Shown: piece after piece, positions 42,921 through 51,382 of the stretch
Layout: every line of letters starts with the position of its first letter
Position numbering within the stretch: the first letter of the stretch is position 1
Source: an uncultured Ignavibacteria bacterium
GTDB lineage: Bacteria; Bacteroidota; Ignavibacteria; Tepidaquicellales; Tepidaquicellaceae
DNA: 64,000 bases
Direction: 5' to 3'
Assembly: GCA_937974175.1 (NCBI GenBank)
Contig: CALJIG010000054.1
Span: forward strand, 1-64,000
Translations under genes and position numbers: made by a program
Notes under the pieces: model-generated
Told to the model about the DNA's origin: nothing
Databases searched by the model: none
What the model saw: the letters and a program-made list of their open reading frames with translations, nothing else

Positions 42921-42962
42921 GATGTAAATGAGTGGAAAACTATCGACCATTAAAAATTTGCG

Positions 42963-43110
42963 GTTAAGAAAATCACGAGAACAATCGCTAGCGAGAAGTA
43001 TGTCTGAACGAAGCGAGTTTACTTCGAGCGCGATTTTCGGAGTGATTTTTAAGCAAATTTTTACCTGGTCTTGATTTTTTTGGTTCTTTTTGTATCAAGA
43101 CAAAAAGAAC
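42963..43110. repeat. 147-bp dispersed repeat, copy 2
   Basis: Nearly identical to 28965-29111. After it, up to 43440, the sequence has no recognisable gene. Confidence 0.85.
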
Positions 43111-43446
43111 AAGAGACGCAAGTATTGCCTCTCTACCAAATGAAGCGTATGATAGGATATGGGATATGAGAGGCAAACCATGTTTTCAAGGACCGCATTT
43201 CCACCCCATTTTATAGGTTACGCTCAAACGTAACCAAAACCACTAAACCAATATAAAAACAATCCAATTCTTCACAATTTTCCATTCAAAAAATTCGACT
43301 ATACATCTGTTTTATCAATCTATCAAAGTTGCGTTCGAAAACCGATTTGTTGTTAAAACTATAATTTATTTGTGATTTTTGGATAAAACGTAACCTCAAT
43401 TTCAGGCTAATATTGCAGCGTTTTTAGTGCGGATTTAAAACAAAAA

Positions 43447-43476
43447 ACCCATGGGCTACTATAGTAATCCACGGGT
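43447..43476 (-). terminator. Terminator of thioredoxin-like paralog 2
   Basis: Stem ACCCGTGG / CCATGGGT in the minus-strand RNA, where the single mismatch becomes a G-U pair, followed by TTTTTTG. Confidence 0.75.
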
Positions 43477-43505
43477 CATTTGCTCTTTGTGTACTTCGGA
43501 AATCC

Positions 43506-43940
43506 TTACTGATTTGCGCGGGCTATCTTTTGTGTGCCCTCAGCAATAGATTTCAATATGTCCTTAGTACCGGCGTCCAAATTATATCTTGCAATAACTG
43601 TCTTGTTTGCAGCATCCATTATGATAACACCTTCCTGCCCGTTATTTTCATAAGCAGCATTATAAACGGCAAGCCAGTCAAGCTCCCCTTTTGTATTGGC
43701 AGTAATCGCATCGTTTGTAACATCATAGGAGATAAAAACTATATTGGTATTCTTAGAGTACTTATCCATAATTTCATTCTGTAATCTTTTGTAGTTAGCA
43801 TCGTACTGCGCGCTTCCTTCGGAATGCTGAACGATAACATACATACTTGCGACTGATGCGCCTTCCTGCGCTGATGCTTTCCCCTGGAAGATTACGAATG
43901 TGAAGATTACGATCAGGATTAAATACTCTAGTGTTTTCAT
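43506..43940 (-). CDS. Secreted thioredoxin-like protein without CXXC (paralog 2)
   Basis: A 144-residue protein with a signal peptide (about 1-24, ending in ASAQ). It shares with its paralogs MYVIVQHSE, VFISYDVTND and the final strand pattern, but has EGSAQYD where the 44170 protein has CKMC. A short periplasmic protein of unknown partner. A -24/-12-like motif lies 40-55 bases upstream of the ATG. Most divergent of the three. Confidence 0.7.
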   Translation of the reverse strand: MKTLEYLILIVIFTFVIFQGKASAQEGASVASMYVIVQHSEGSAQYDANYKRLQNEIMDKYSKNTNIVFISYDVTNDAITANTKGELDWLAVYNAAYENNGQEGVIIMDAANKTVIARYNLDAGTKDILKSIAEGTQKIARANQ

Positions 43941-43979
43941 TTTAGTTGTGGTTGAGTTATTCTGTTACCCATATATATA

Positions 43980-43995
43980 CCAATCTTTATGCCAA
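43980..43995 (-). promoter_or_regulatory. Sigma-54-like element upstream of paralog 2
   Basis: Minus strand reads TTTGGCATAAAGATTG; TGGCAT, 5 bases, TTG(G). Same spacing as the elements at 30984 and 44675. Confidence 0.5.
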
Positions 43996-44102
43996 AGAAT
44001 AGCTTTGAAATTTCTTACTTTGTTAAGGTTTTCAGGATGCTTTCGCCATGATTGTCTATTTGACACTGCGCTGTCATTAATTTTACCTATGGAAAATAAA
44101 AA

Positions 44103-44134
44103 ACCCACGAACTACTCTCAAATAATTCATGGGT
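44103..44134 (-). terminator. Terminator of thioredoxin-like paralog 3
   Basis: ACCCATGAA / TTCGTGGGT in the minus-strand RNA (one U-G pair), loop 14, followed by TTTTTTA. Structurally similar to the terminator of paralog 2. Confidence 0.75.
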
Positions 44135-44169
44135 CTTAAATCCATAGTTCTTCAATTCAGCTACGGCTC

Positions 44170-44634
44170 TTATTTTACTGTGGATTTGTTTTTCATAGGA
44201 GCAGCTTCATTAATATAATTTCTCAGGTCAGTTGTGCTTAAATCTATATCGAGCATTTTAACAATTTGTTTTGTATCAGGATCGACTAAGAAAACTCTTC
44301 CCGGTCTTTTATTGGCATTGAGAGATTCCGTCAGTCCGTATTTATCGATATCAGCTTTTGAGTTTTCAATTGACTGGTCATTTGTAATATCGTAGTTCAT
44401 AAAAATTATTGAAGGTCTGCCTGAATAGTAGCTGACGATTTCGCTGTTCCATCTGTCGTAGTTGTCTTCGCACATTTTACACATATCAGAGCGCTGAACA
44501 ACTACATAAAGATTATCATCGCCTGCCATCATTGTTGCCGGCGCATACGCGTCCTGAGCGTTAATGTTAGATGCAGCAAACAAAGCAATCATTCCGAAAA
44601 GGATAGCAACTAAAGTTTGTTTTGAATTTTTCAT
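44170..44634 (-). CDS. Secreted thioredoxin-like protein with CXXC (paralog 3)
   Basis: A 154-residue protein with a signal peptide (about 1-27, ending in NINAQ) and the redox motif CKMC at residues 52-55, after the strand NLYVVVQRSDM. Strand SIIFMNYDIT and the RPGRVFLVDPDT block follow in thioredoxin order. Only this member of the trio keeps both cysteines. ATG at 44634 is chosen because it yields the signal peptide; an earlier start at 44703 would add a non-signal tail. A -24/-12-like motif ends 40-57 bases upstream. Confidence 0.75.
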   Translation of the reverse strand: MKNSKQTLVAILFGMIALFAASNINAQDAYAPATMMAGDDNLYVVVQRSDMCKMCEDNYDRWNSEIVSYYSGRPSIIFMNYDITNDQSIENSKADIDKYGLTESLNANKRPGRVFLVDPDTKQIVKMLDIDLSTTDLRNYINEAAPMKNKSTVK

Positions 44635-44674
44635 TTTTATTTGGTTTAATTTATTTCTCCTGCAATACATATAA

Positions 44675-44690
44675 ACAATCATTATGCCAA
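44675..44690 (-). promoter_or_regulatory. Sigma-54-like element upstream of paralog 3
   Basis: Minus strand reads TTGGCATAATGATTGT. Best match of the three to TGGCAC-N5-TTGC; the -12 GC is GT here. Confidence 0.55.
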
Positions 44691-44924
44691 AAGAGGATTT
44701 CAAAACAACCTTAAATCGTACTATTATTTATACTGGAAAGACAAGAATGTCAAATTTGACAGGGCAAGGACAAAACAATTCACAATAAATTAAAAAAGCG
44801 AATTCGTTCATATCTCTGCTATTATCAATAGTTTGCATAATGGGGCTTTTGCTCAAAAAAATCTTTGTAATTATCAAAGGTTTTAAAGATATTTCTGTTA
44901 AGATTTTAAAATAAATTTAACCTG

Positions 44925-46997
44925 ATGAGTTATACAAAACTTTTTGCAGCCATATTCTCTTTAATCTTCATTTCAAATTCATTTGCACAGTCAGGATGGT
45001 TCTATCAGAATCCTTCATTACCTATCCCCCGCTCTGCAGCGTACGATACTTACTTCGTTAATGAAAACACAGGATGGATAGCAGGGATAAGAATATTGAA
45101 AACAACTAACGGAGGCGTTAACTGGAATGTGCAGCTTGTTATCAATGATACAAGCACGTATATAAATACTATTCAAATGGTAAATAATATAACGGGTTAC
45201 GCCTGCGGACAAAAAGGAAAACTTATACGAACAACTGACGGAGGAGCAACATGGATTACGGCAAACACAACAGGCATTTTCAGTAATTTTAAAGATTTGT
45301 ATTTTTATAATGCATTAACAGGCTATATGGTTTCAGATTCAGCGCGAATTTTTAAAACGACAGACGGAGGTCAAAACTGGACTAACCATCGGCCGGAAAT
45401 AAATAACTACACTGCCATAACTTTCATCAATGTTAGCACAGGTTTCATCTTTACTAAATCGAGCCTTCACATTTTAAAGACAACTGATGCGGGCGCTAAC
45501 TGGAGTTTTATTGCCACTCCCTTTACCGGAAGCAAAAAAGGATTTTTTCTTAATGAGCTTACAGGCTATGCTGCAGGAACTTCCGTATGGAGGACAACTG
45601 ACGGAGGAAATAACTGGAATATACAGCCAACAGCAGGTGCTAACGGTATAAATAAAATTTACTTCAGAAATAATCTCACAGGTTTTGCGCTTTCAAGTTC
45701 AGGTATAATTCGAGTGACAACAAACGGAGGTGAGCTATGGAACTCCGGCACAATTCCTTTTGATCAGGAAAACTTCATGGGAATTTCATTTGCAAATCAA
45801 TCTACGGGCTATCTTTGTGGAAGCGCAGGCTTTATGTATAAAACAACTGACGGCGGCTTTATATGGGCAGCTTTGCAAAGAAGTATCACGGAAAAAAATC
45901 TTAAAAAAGTTCAGTTCATAAATTCTCAAACAGGATGGGCTGTAGGTGATAATGGAACCATTATAAATACAACTAATGGCGGAGATAACTGGGGACATAT
46001 TTATACAGGGATTTCAAATACTCTGACCTCAGTTAAATTTGTGAATGCTTCTACAGGTTGGATTATCGGAAACAATTCTACGCTGTATAAAACAACCAGT
46101 GGTGGAGTTACCTGGTTTCCACAGACTGTAGATGCTCTCGGAGCAAATCTTTTGAAATTATTTTTTATCACTGAAAACACGGGCTGGGTTACAGATAACA
46201 ACGGCAAGCTTTTTAAAACAACTAACGCAGGCACTAACTGGCTTATAAATTTTTCAACAAGTCAATTTACGATAAATGATGTTCAATTTGTGAATGAGAA
46301 CTACGGGTGGTTTGTAGGAGCATATTATACTTACAAAACTACTAACGGCGGAACAACATGGACAATGATTAATCAGGATGATTACTCAAACAATTCTCTT
46401 TCATTCCTTAACGAACAAACAGGTTATATTGGCAGTGGTTCAGGGCTAAAGAAAACAACTAATGGCGGTACAAACTGGTCTTATTTTTACGGATCTTTCT
46501 CCTTTTTCAATATTAAATTTGTGAACGACCAGACCGGATGGGCTGACTATATTTATAAAACTACAAACAGCGGTGTTACATGGGTAAATCAGGTCACATT
46601 GCCGTTCAGTAATGTAAACTCATTTGAATTTATAAATGAAAATACAGGATGGGCTGTTGGGAATAACGGAGCTATAATGAAAACAACTAACGGCGGAAAT
46701 GTATCTGTATCTCAAATATCTTATGAAGTACCGCGTAATTTTTCATTGCACCAGAATTATCCTAATCCGTTTAATCCGACAACAGTTATCGGTTTTCAGT
46801 TACAAGCTGCCGGATTTACATCACTAAAAGTTTTTGATATTAACGGAAGAATAGTATCTGAACTCGTAAATGAAAATTTAAAAGCGGGAGAGTATAAAAT
46901 AAATTTTGACGGCAGCACGCTCCCAAGCGGAGTGTATTATTATAAGCTGACTACTATAAATTTTGTAGAGACAAAGAAAATGATTTTAATTAAATAA
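44925..46997 (+). CDS. T9SS-secreted Ycf48/BNR-repeat propeller protein
   Basis: A 690-residue protein with a signal peptide (1-22) and about thirteen repeats of the YCF48/BNR type (consensus NxxTGWxVGxxGTIxKTTNGGxNW), which fold as a beta-propeller, then a C-terminal sorting domain with QNYPNPFNPTTV ending in KKMILIK. In this phylum such proteins are surface-exposed, often involved in adhesion or polymer binding. No enzyme site is evident. Confidence 0.9.
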   Translation: MSYTKLFAAIFSLIFISNSFAQSGWFYQNPSLPIPRSAAYDTYFVNENTGWIAGIRILKTTNGGVNWNVQLVINDTSTYINTIQMVNNITGYACGQKGKLIRTTDGGATWITANTTGIFSNFKDLYFYNALTGYMVSDSARIFKTTDGGQNWTNHRPEINNYTAITFINVSTGFIFTKSSLHILKTTDAGANWSFIATPFTGSKKGFFLNELTGYAAGTSVWRTTDGGNNWNIQPTAGANGINKIYFRNNLTGFALSSSGIIRVTTNGGELWNSGTIPFDQENFMGISFANQSTGYLCGSAGFMYKTTDGGFIWAALQRSITEKNLKKVQFINSQTGWAVGDNGTIINTTNGGDNWGHIYTGISNTLTSVKFVNASTGWIIGNNSTLYKTTSGGVTWFPQTVDALGANLLKLFFITENTGWVTDNNGKLFKTTNAGTNWLINFSTSQFTINDVQFVNENYGWFVGAYYTYKTTNGGTTWTMINQDDYSNNSLSFLNEQTGYIGSGSGLKKTTNGGTNWSYFYGSFSFFNIKFVNDQTGWADYIYKTTNSGVTWVNQVTLPFSNVNSFEFINENTGWAVGNNGAIMKTTNGGNVSVSQISYEVPRNFSLHQNYPNPFNPTTVIGFQLQAAGFTSLKVFDINGRIVSELVNENLKAGEYKINFDGSTLPSGVYYYKLTTINFVETKKMILIK

Positions 46998-46999
46998 AA

Positions 47000-47018
47000 A
47001 AGCCGCTATTCGCGGCTT
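47000..47018. terminator. Intrinsic terminator between convergent genes
   Basis: AAGCCGC / GCGGCTT stem (7 bp, 5-base loop) preceded by six A. Serves the minus-strand gene at 47061 better than the plus-strand gene. Confidence 0.75.
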
Positions 47019-47060
47019 CAAAATTTAACTTTTTACTTTACAAACTTTATGAACTTTATT

Positions 47061-47729
47061 CTATTTTGCAAGTATCATCTTCTTTATATCCTGTGAGTAT
47101 TGTGTCTCGAGCTTATAGAAATAAATTCCCGTTGAGAGTTCGGGATAATTCATCGCATTAAACTCCACAGTATAATTCCCTGCTGTTTGTTGTTCATCTA
47201 TCAGCTTCGCAACTAACTGTCCTGTCATTGTAAACACAGTAAGCTTTACACTCGAAGGAGATTTCAATTCGTAGCTTATTAATGTAGAAGGATTGAATGG
47301 ATTTGGAGTATTCTGGTGCAGCTTGAAATCAGGTATATCGCTTATTCCCAGCTTCAGCTCTTCATTTGAAAGAACTGCATCACGCGCATCTGTTAAAGTC
47401 AGTCTGTAAAAATATACACCGTTTTCAATCTTAGTATCTTTATAGGAAAAAGAATAAATCGTCTCTTCACCCTTTGTCTCTTTTTTTAAATAGTCGGAAA
47501 ATAAAATATCGTCAACCTTAACAAAAGCTCCTTCAGAAGATTTTTTGCATTCAAGCTTGAACTTATTAAGATTTTTAGGATTGGATACTTTCCACGAAAG
47601 CGATACTTCCCCTTTCTTAACTTTTGCAGAGAAAGCAGAAAGCAGATTTTCAGTTTCAGGGTTTTCTATAGCATAACCATTGAGGGAAATAAAAAATATA
47701 CAAGCTAATATCAGGGACCGGATTTTCAT
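47061..47729 (-). CDS. Small T9SS-secreted protein with FN3-like region
   Basis: A 222-residue protein: signal peptide (about 1-20), an FN3-like segment (KKGEVSLSWKVSNPKN, YFYRLTLTD) and a C-terminal sorting domain whose motif is QNTPNPFNPST (Thr in place of the usual Tyr), ending in KKMILAK. It is the shortest cargo here and lies 9 bases after nuoI on the same strand, so it may be co-transcribed with that gene. Confidence 0.85.
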   Translation of the reverse strand: MKIRSLILACIFFISLNGYAIENPETENLLSAFSAKVKKGEVSLSWKVSNPKNLNKFKLECKKSSEGAFVKVDDILFSDYLKKETKGEETIYSFSYKDTKIENGVYFYRLTLTDARDAVLSNEELKLGISDIPDFKLHQNTPNPFNPSTLISYELKSPSSVKLTVFTMTGQLVAKLIDEQQTAGNYTVEFNAMNYPELSTGIYFYKLETQYSQDIKKMILAK

Positions 47730-47738
47730 AGATTAAAA

Positions 47739-48227
47739 TTACCTGTTTTCTTTTAAAAAGTCCAATCTTTTTTGAACTCTTTCTTTTGGGAATAAAAGCT
47801 TATCCTTGCCATAAATTGCCTCGGGCTGATTGTTAAATACCAGCTCAAATTCATCGCTCATTACAATTGCCTCTTCCGGGCAGACTTCTTCGCAGAAACC
47901 GCAGTAAATGCAGCGAAGCATATTTATTTCAAATTTCTCAGGGAATCTTTCTTTTTCTAATTGTGTCTCGCCTGCCTGAACTTCTATTGCAAGCGCAGGG
48001 CAAACGCGCGAACATAATCCGCATGCAACGCATCTTTCCTTGCCGTTCTCTTCAACAAGCACAGGTCTACCTCTGAATGACGGTGGAGAAACCCATCTCT
48101 CTTCAGGATACTGGCGTGTGAACTTCGGTTTGAACATCTGTCTGAATGTCTGTGCAAGACCTTTTACAATCTGTGGTAAGTAGGTCTGTTCAAGTATGGT
48201 TAAGTCTTTCTTTTTTATCACCGGCAT
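47739..48227 (-). CDS. nuoI: NADH-quinone oxidoreductase subunit I
   Basis: A 162-residue protein with two [4Fe-4S] motifs, CVACGLCSRVCP and CIYCGFCEEVCP, in the spacing of NuoI (clusters N6a and N6b). It sits in the peripheral arm of complex I. The N-terminal helix typical of NuoI (LPQIVKGLAQTFRQMF) is present. No other nuo gene lies in the window, which is unusual because nuo genes are normally clustered. Confidence 0.92.
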   Translation of the reverse strand: MPVIKKKDLTILEQTYLPQIVKGLAQTFRQMFKPKFTRQYPEERWVSPPSFRGRPVLVEENGKERCVACGLCSRVCPALAIEVQAGETQLEKERFPEKFEINMLRCIYCGFCEEVCPEEAIVMSDEFELVFNNQPEAIYGKDKLLFPKERVQKRLDFLKENR

Positions 48228-48432
48228 AGATTATATAGTGCGTTTGTTTATCTAATTTAATTTTTTAAACTATGTATATTATTACTCTGTAAGATAAAAT
48301 AAAAATGTTTGAATTAAAATTCCTTTTGTGGGTAATATTATTCAGAAATACTGCAATAAAAAAATTTTACTCTGCTCTTTATTTATTCTGAAACTATTCG
48401 TATATTTTAAATAATAACTTAACAACGCTGTT

Positions 48433-50367
48433 ATGAAGAAATCCAAGTTCTCTCTCGCATTTCTTCTCCTCATATTAACCCTCACAAATTTATCCTCCGC
48501 TCAAATTATTACTATTCCTCAAAATGAAGTTGAATATGGAAATTCTCTAATTAGAATTTTTTCAGAAAACAAAGTCGGTTTTATTGATACTTCAGGCAAA
48601 GTTGTAATTCCTGCTAAGTTTGCAAATGTTTATGAATTTTCCGAAGGTTTAGCTGCAGCAAGGGTTGACGGTACTTTCGGATTTATTAATACTAAAGGAG
48701 ATTTTGTAATTAAGCCGAAGTATGATTTTGTACAAAAATTCAAAAACGGAGCTGCTGTAGTTTATCTGAATGGAAAGACGGGTCTATTGTATAACAACGG
48801 AAAGGAAATATTATATAATAGTTACTCGCTTATTAAATTCGTCAGCGGTACAAAAGCATTTGTAAAAACTCATTCTAAAAAAATGGGTATGATAAATATT
48901 GATGGAAGCCTGGTTATCGATACTCTTTATGATTACGTCGCGGGAATTTATTCCGGATTAATAGTAGGAGATATTGAAACCAGAAGTGCATCGGGTAGAG
49001 AGTGGATTAAAAGTGATGTTACCTTTTTAGATACCGCAGGAAATATTATATATCCGTCAGGCATGTTTTCAGGATTTAGTGAAGTTAAAAACGGTCTTTT
49101 ACCTCTTACACGCAAGGATAGCACAGGAAATTATAACATTTATACCTACATTGATTATACCGGAAAAGTAAAATTTGAAAGAACGAAATACATTAACTTT
49201 ATATCGGGATATGATTCAACCGTTTCTTATATGCTGAATGATTCTCTATTCATAATAGAATATGTTGATCTTGATTTGTACGGAAATGGAAAAAGCTATA
49301 AGGGTTTGTACAATATAAATTCTCAAACTCTTATAAAGGATACAAACTGGAATAATATTACAAGCATAAGTAATAAAAGTTTTTATGTAACCGGCGATAG
49401 TACAAATAAGATAATTAACGATAGAGGAGAAGTACTTTTTGATTTAAGAGCTTCAGGCTCTCAGTTGAAATTTTCAACCAATTACAAATATATAATAATA
49501 AGTAAAGATAACAATTTTGCAATTTATGATGCCGGAGGAAATTCTGTAATCCCCTTTCAGGCTAGATTTATTTCGGGAATCACAGAGTTCGAAGGCAGCG
49601 ATTATATTTTTTATATAGATTTCACACCTGACGGAATCACAAAGTTAACAGAAGTAAAAGGCTTGAATACTGATTTCAACTGGGTGATACCTAAGGAGCA
49701 TATATCTTTTGATATTGATAAAAAAGGATTTGTCAGCGCTTCCGATTCAAATCATTTTTATTGTTATAATCCACATGGCAGATTGATTTATAAATCAGAT
49801 CTGTACGGAGATAATGCAAACTATAATATTGACTTTATGGATCAGATAAATTTAAGTTCGGGAAGGTTCTTTAATAATTCATTCAATCCGAATTACAGCA
49901 GATATAATATTAATGATAACGGTGTTTCAGTTTTTATCGATGAACGAAAAGACACAGTTTTCAGGAATAAATATAAAGGCTTAGACCTTATTATTGTAAA
50001 CAAAGGTGAAAAAGTTGTTACTGTAGGAACAAACTATCTTATGAAACTAAAACTACAGGCTAAAGATAAAGACGGCAAATGGAAAGATATTGAAAATGAA
50101 TTCAGCGGAGGAATATGCGGCACAGGGCTTGAGGAAGAAAAACTGGGACAATATGATTACCTTCTATCCACAATCCCGCTGTTTGAAGGTGAGATAAAAA
50201 CTGTGATGAGGGCAGAACTTACCTACCCCCACCCTAAATTTAAAGGAGCTAAAATAAAAATCTACAGTAACGAAATAGAGTGCGGAATAAATCCTGCACA
50301 GTTCTGGAGAAAGCCGGCAGACTTTGACTTTGATGCAAAAGACTTTCGAAGAATAACCGTATACTGA
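48433..50367 (+). CDS. Secreted WG-repeat (KWG) protein
   Basis: A 644-residue protein with a signal peptide (about 1-24). WG repeats are visible in the first third and beyond, each with the pattern VGFIDTSGKVVIPAKFxxVYEFSEGLA and VDGTFGFINTKGDFVIKPKY. A beta-rich C-terminal part follows without a T9SS sorting domain. WG-repeat proteins are linked to envelope or protein-binding tasks; exact role unknown. AT-rich compared with the nuoI gene. Confidence 0.8.
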   Translation: MKKSKFSLAFLLLILTLTNLSSAQIITIPQNEVEYGNSLIRIFSENKVGFIDTSGKVVIPAKFANVYEFSEGLAAARVDGTFGFINTKGDFVIKPKYDFVQKFKNGAAVVYLNGKTGLLYNNGKEILYNSYSLIKFVSGTKAFVKTHSKKMGMINIDGSLVIDTLYDYVAGIYSGLIVGDIETRSASGREWIKSDVTFLDTAGNIIYPSGMFSGFSEVKNGLLPLTRKDSTGNYNIYTYIDYTGKVKFERTKYINFISGYDSTVSYMLNDSLFIIEYVDLDLYGNGKSYKGLYNINSQTLIKDTNWNNITSISNKSFYVTGDSTNKIINDRGEVLFDLRASGSQLKFSTNYKYIIISKDNNFAIYDAGGNSVIPFQARFISGITEFEGSDYIFYIDFTPDGITKLTEVKGLNTDFNWVIPKEHISFDIDKKGFVSASDSNHFYCYNPHGRLIYKSDLYGDNANYNIDFMDQINLSSGRFFNNSFNPNYSRYNINDNGVSVFIDERKDTVFRNKYKGLDLIIVNKGEKVVTVGTNYLMKLKLQAKDKDGKWKDIENEFSGGICGTGLEEEKLGQYDYLLSTIPLFEGEIKTVMRAELTYPHPKFKGAKIKIYSNEIECGINPAQFWRKPADFDFDAKDFRRITVY

Positions 50368-50632
50368 TAGATTTCACTCTTTTAAAATTGTTAAAAGGAA
50401 TAGGAGGCAGTTTATATATTATGACTTACTTTTGTTTCCCTGAATTATAACTGATTAGCTGAACTCTTAAATCTTCCCTCCTGTCAACACCTAAAAAAAT
50501 ATTTTTCCCTATTAGTACTAATAAGGTGAATTTGATTTTAAAAGATAAAAGGTTCATGTATTTTCTTTGCGGTAAATTGTTTTTACCGGATAAGAAAAGT
50601 TTTACTTGGGAAATCAAAATCCGACTTTTTAC

Positions 50633-50680
50633 AAATAGCGAAATAGCGAGATAGAGAAATAGAGAAATAGAGAAATAGAG
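50633..50680. repeat. Tandem 8-base repeats
   Basis: Six units, four ending GAG and two ending GCG, no spacer. Confidence 0.8.
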
Positions 50681-50771
50681 ATTTTTGTGTAATTTTGTGT
50701 CTTTTATGTTTCAGTGGTGAAACAAAACCCGACTATTTTCCGACCAAATGAAAAATATTTTTTATGTTTTC

Positions 50772-50797
50772 CGTTCCAACGCTGGAGCGTAGGAACG
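50772..50797. repeat. 26-bp palindrome, CGTTCC family copy 2
   Basis: CGTTCC and GGAACG arms about ACGCTGGAGCGT. Same length and type as 25494-25519. Confidence 0.7.
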
Positions 50798-50943
50798 AGG
50801 GGTAAGGTTTAACTCGTAATTCGTAATTTGAAACTCGTAATTGGATAAGAATCCGACTTTTTCCCGACTTTTTTCAAATTGATTTTGCACGGTAATCCCC
50901 TTCCTTGATAAGGGCGATTATATACTTGATACACCCAAGGTCT

Positions 50944-51045
50944 GAATTCCTCCCTTGAGGGAGGTGTCGAGCGAAGCGAGACGGTGGGTGTTCGTTCAAA
51001 CACCCCTCCCCGACTTCGTCGGGACTCCCCTCAAGGGGAGAATTT
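50944..51045. repeat. Modular palindromic repeat, family A copy 2
   Basis: Same backbone as 12096-12205 (outer arms and the GGTGGGTGTTCG...CAAACACCCCTCCC centre) but the two inner hairpins are TCGAGCGAAGCGAG and CGACTTCGTCGGG instead of CCCGATTTATCGGG and TTTCGCTCCGCGAAAG. Confidence 0.85.
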
Positions 51046-51140
51046 AAGTTTGTCCTAACTAGTATATAATTATGAGGAAGTAGGAGTGGTTAACAAAACC
51101 CGACTTTTTTCCGACTTTTTTCCGACTTTTGAAAAAAATT

Positions 51141-51222
51141 AACCTGACAGGTTCGAAGATCCTGTCAGGTTGATGGAATAAAAGAAATTGACCTGACAGG
51201 ATTGAAAACCTGTCAGGTCAAT
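51141..51222. repeat. Paired CCTGACAGG hairpins
   Basis: Two adjacent hairpins (51141-51171 and 51188-51221) with the same arms (ACCTGACAGG / CCTGTCAGGT) but different loops. Confidence 0.8.
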
Positions 51223-51265
51223 AAAACAAAATCCGACCAAAACCCGACATTATTTGAAAAATTAC

Positions 51266-51303
51266 TTCCCCCTCCTTACTATGGACGGGGACTGAGGGGG
51301 CGG
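51266..51303. repeat. Half copy of the CCCCCTCCTT element
   Basis: ACTTCCCCCTCCTTACTATG with a following GGACTGAGGGGGCGGT. It matches the left arm of the element at 25539 but has no right arm nearby. Confidence 0.7.
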
Positions 51304-51327
51304 TATCAGAATACAACATAAAAAAAA

Positions 51328-51354
51328 TCCCTAACCCGGAAACCGGATTAGGGA
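51328..51354 (-). terminator. Intrinsic terminator
   Basis: 12-bp stem TCCCTAACCCGG / CCGGATTAGGGA (one G-U pair on the minus RNA), loop AAA, followed on the minus strand by a run of eight T. Ends the gene at 51383. Confidence 0.9.
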
Positions 51355-51382
51355 AGAATTAAGTGATACTCATAACTCATAA

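Larger units (their letters stand above)
50368..51382. other. 1-kb gene-free repeat block
   Basis: No gene seen. Contents in order: six 8-base units AAATAGAG/AAATAGCG (50633-50680); a 26-bp CGTTCC palindrome (50772-50797); family A modular palindrome (50944-51045); two hairpins of CCTGACAGG type (51141-51222); half of a CCCCCTCCTT element (51266-51303); and about ten copies of (C)CCGACTTTTT between them (for example 50621, 50852, 50863, 51100, 51111, 51122). A terminator for the next gene closes the block. Confidence 0.75.

Noticed and set aside
50426..50617. 63-codon minus-strand frame
   Set aside because: No recognisable features, low-complexity AT-rich DNA, no ribosome-binding site; treated as chance.
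50633..50680. Tandem 8-base repeats as a CRISPR or phase-variation tract
   Set aside because: Units are too short and contiguous with no spacers, and they are not in or just before a gene start.
51141..51171. GGTTCGAAGATCC looks like a tRNA T-arm
   Set aside because: It is the loop region of a CCTGACAGG hairpin; no acceptor, D or anticodon arms are present.
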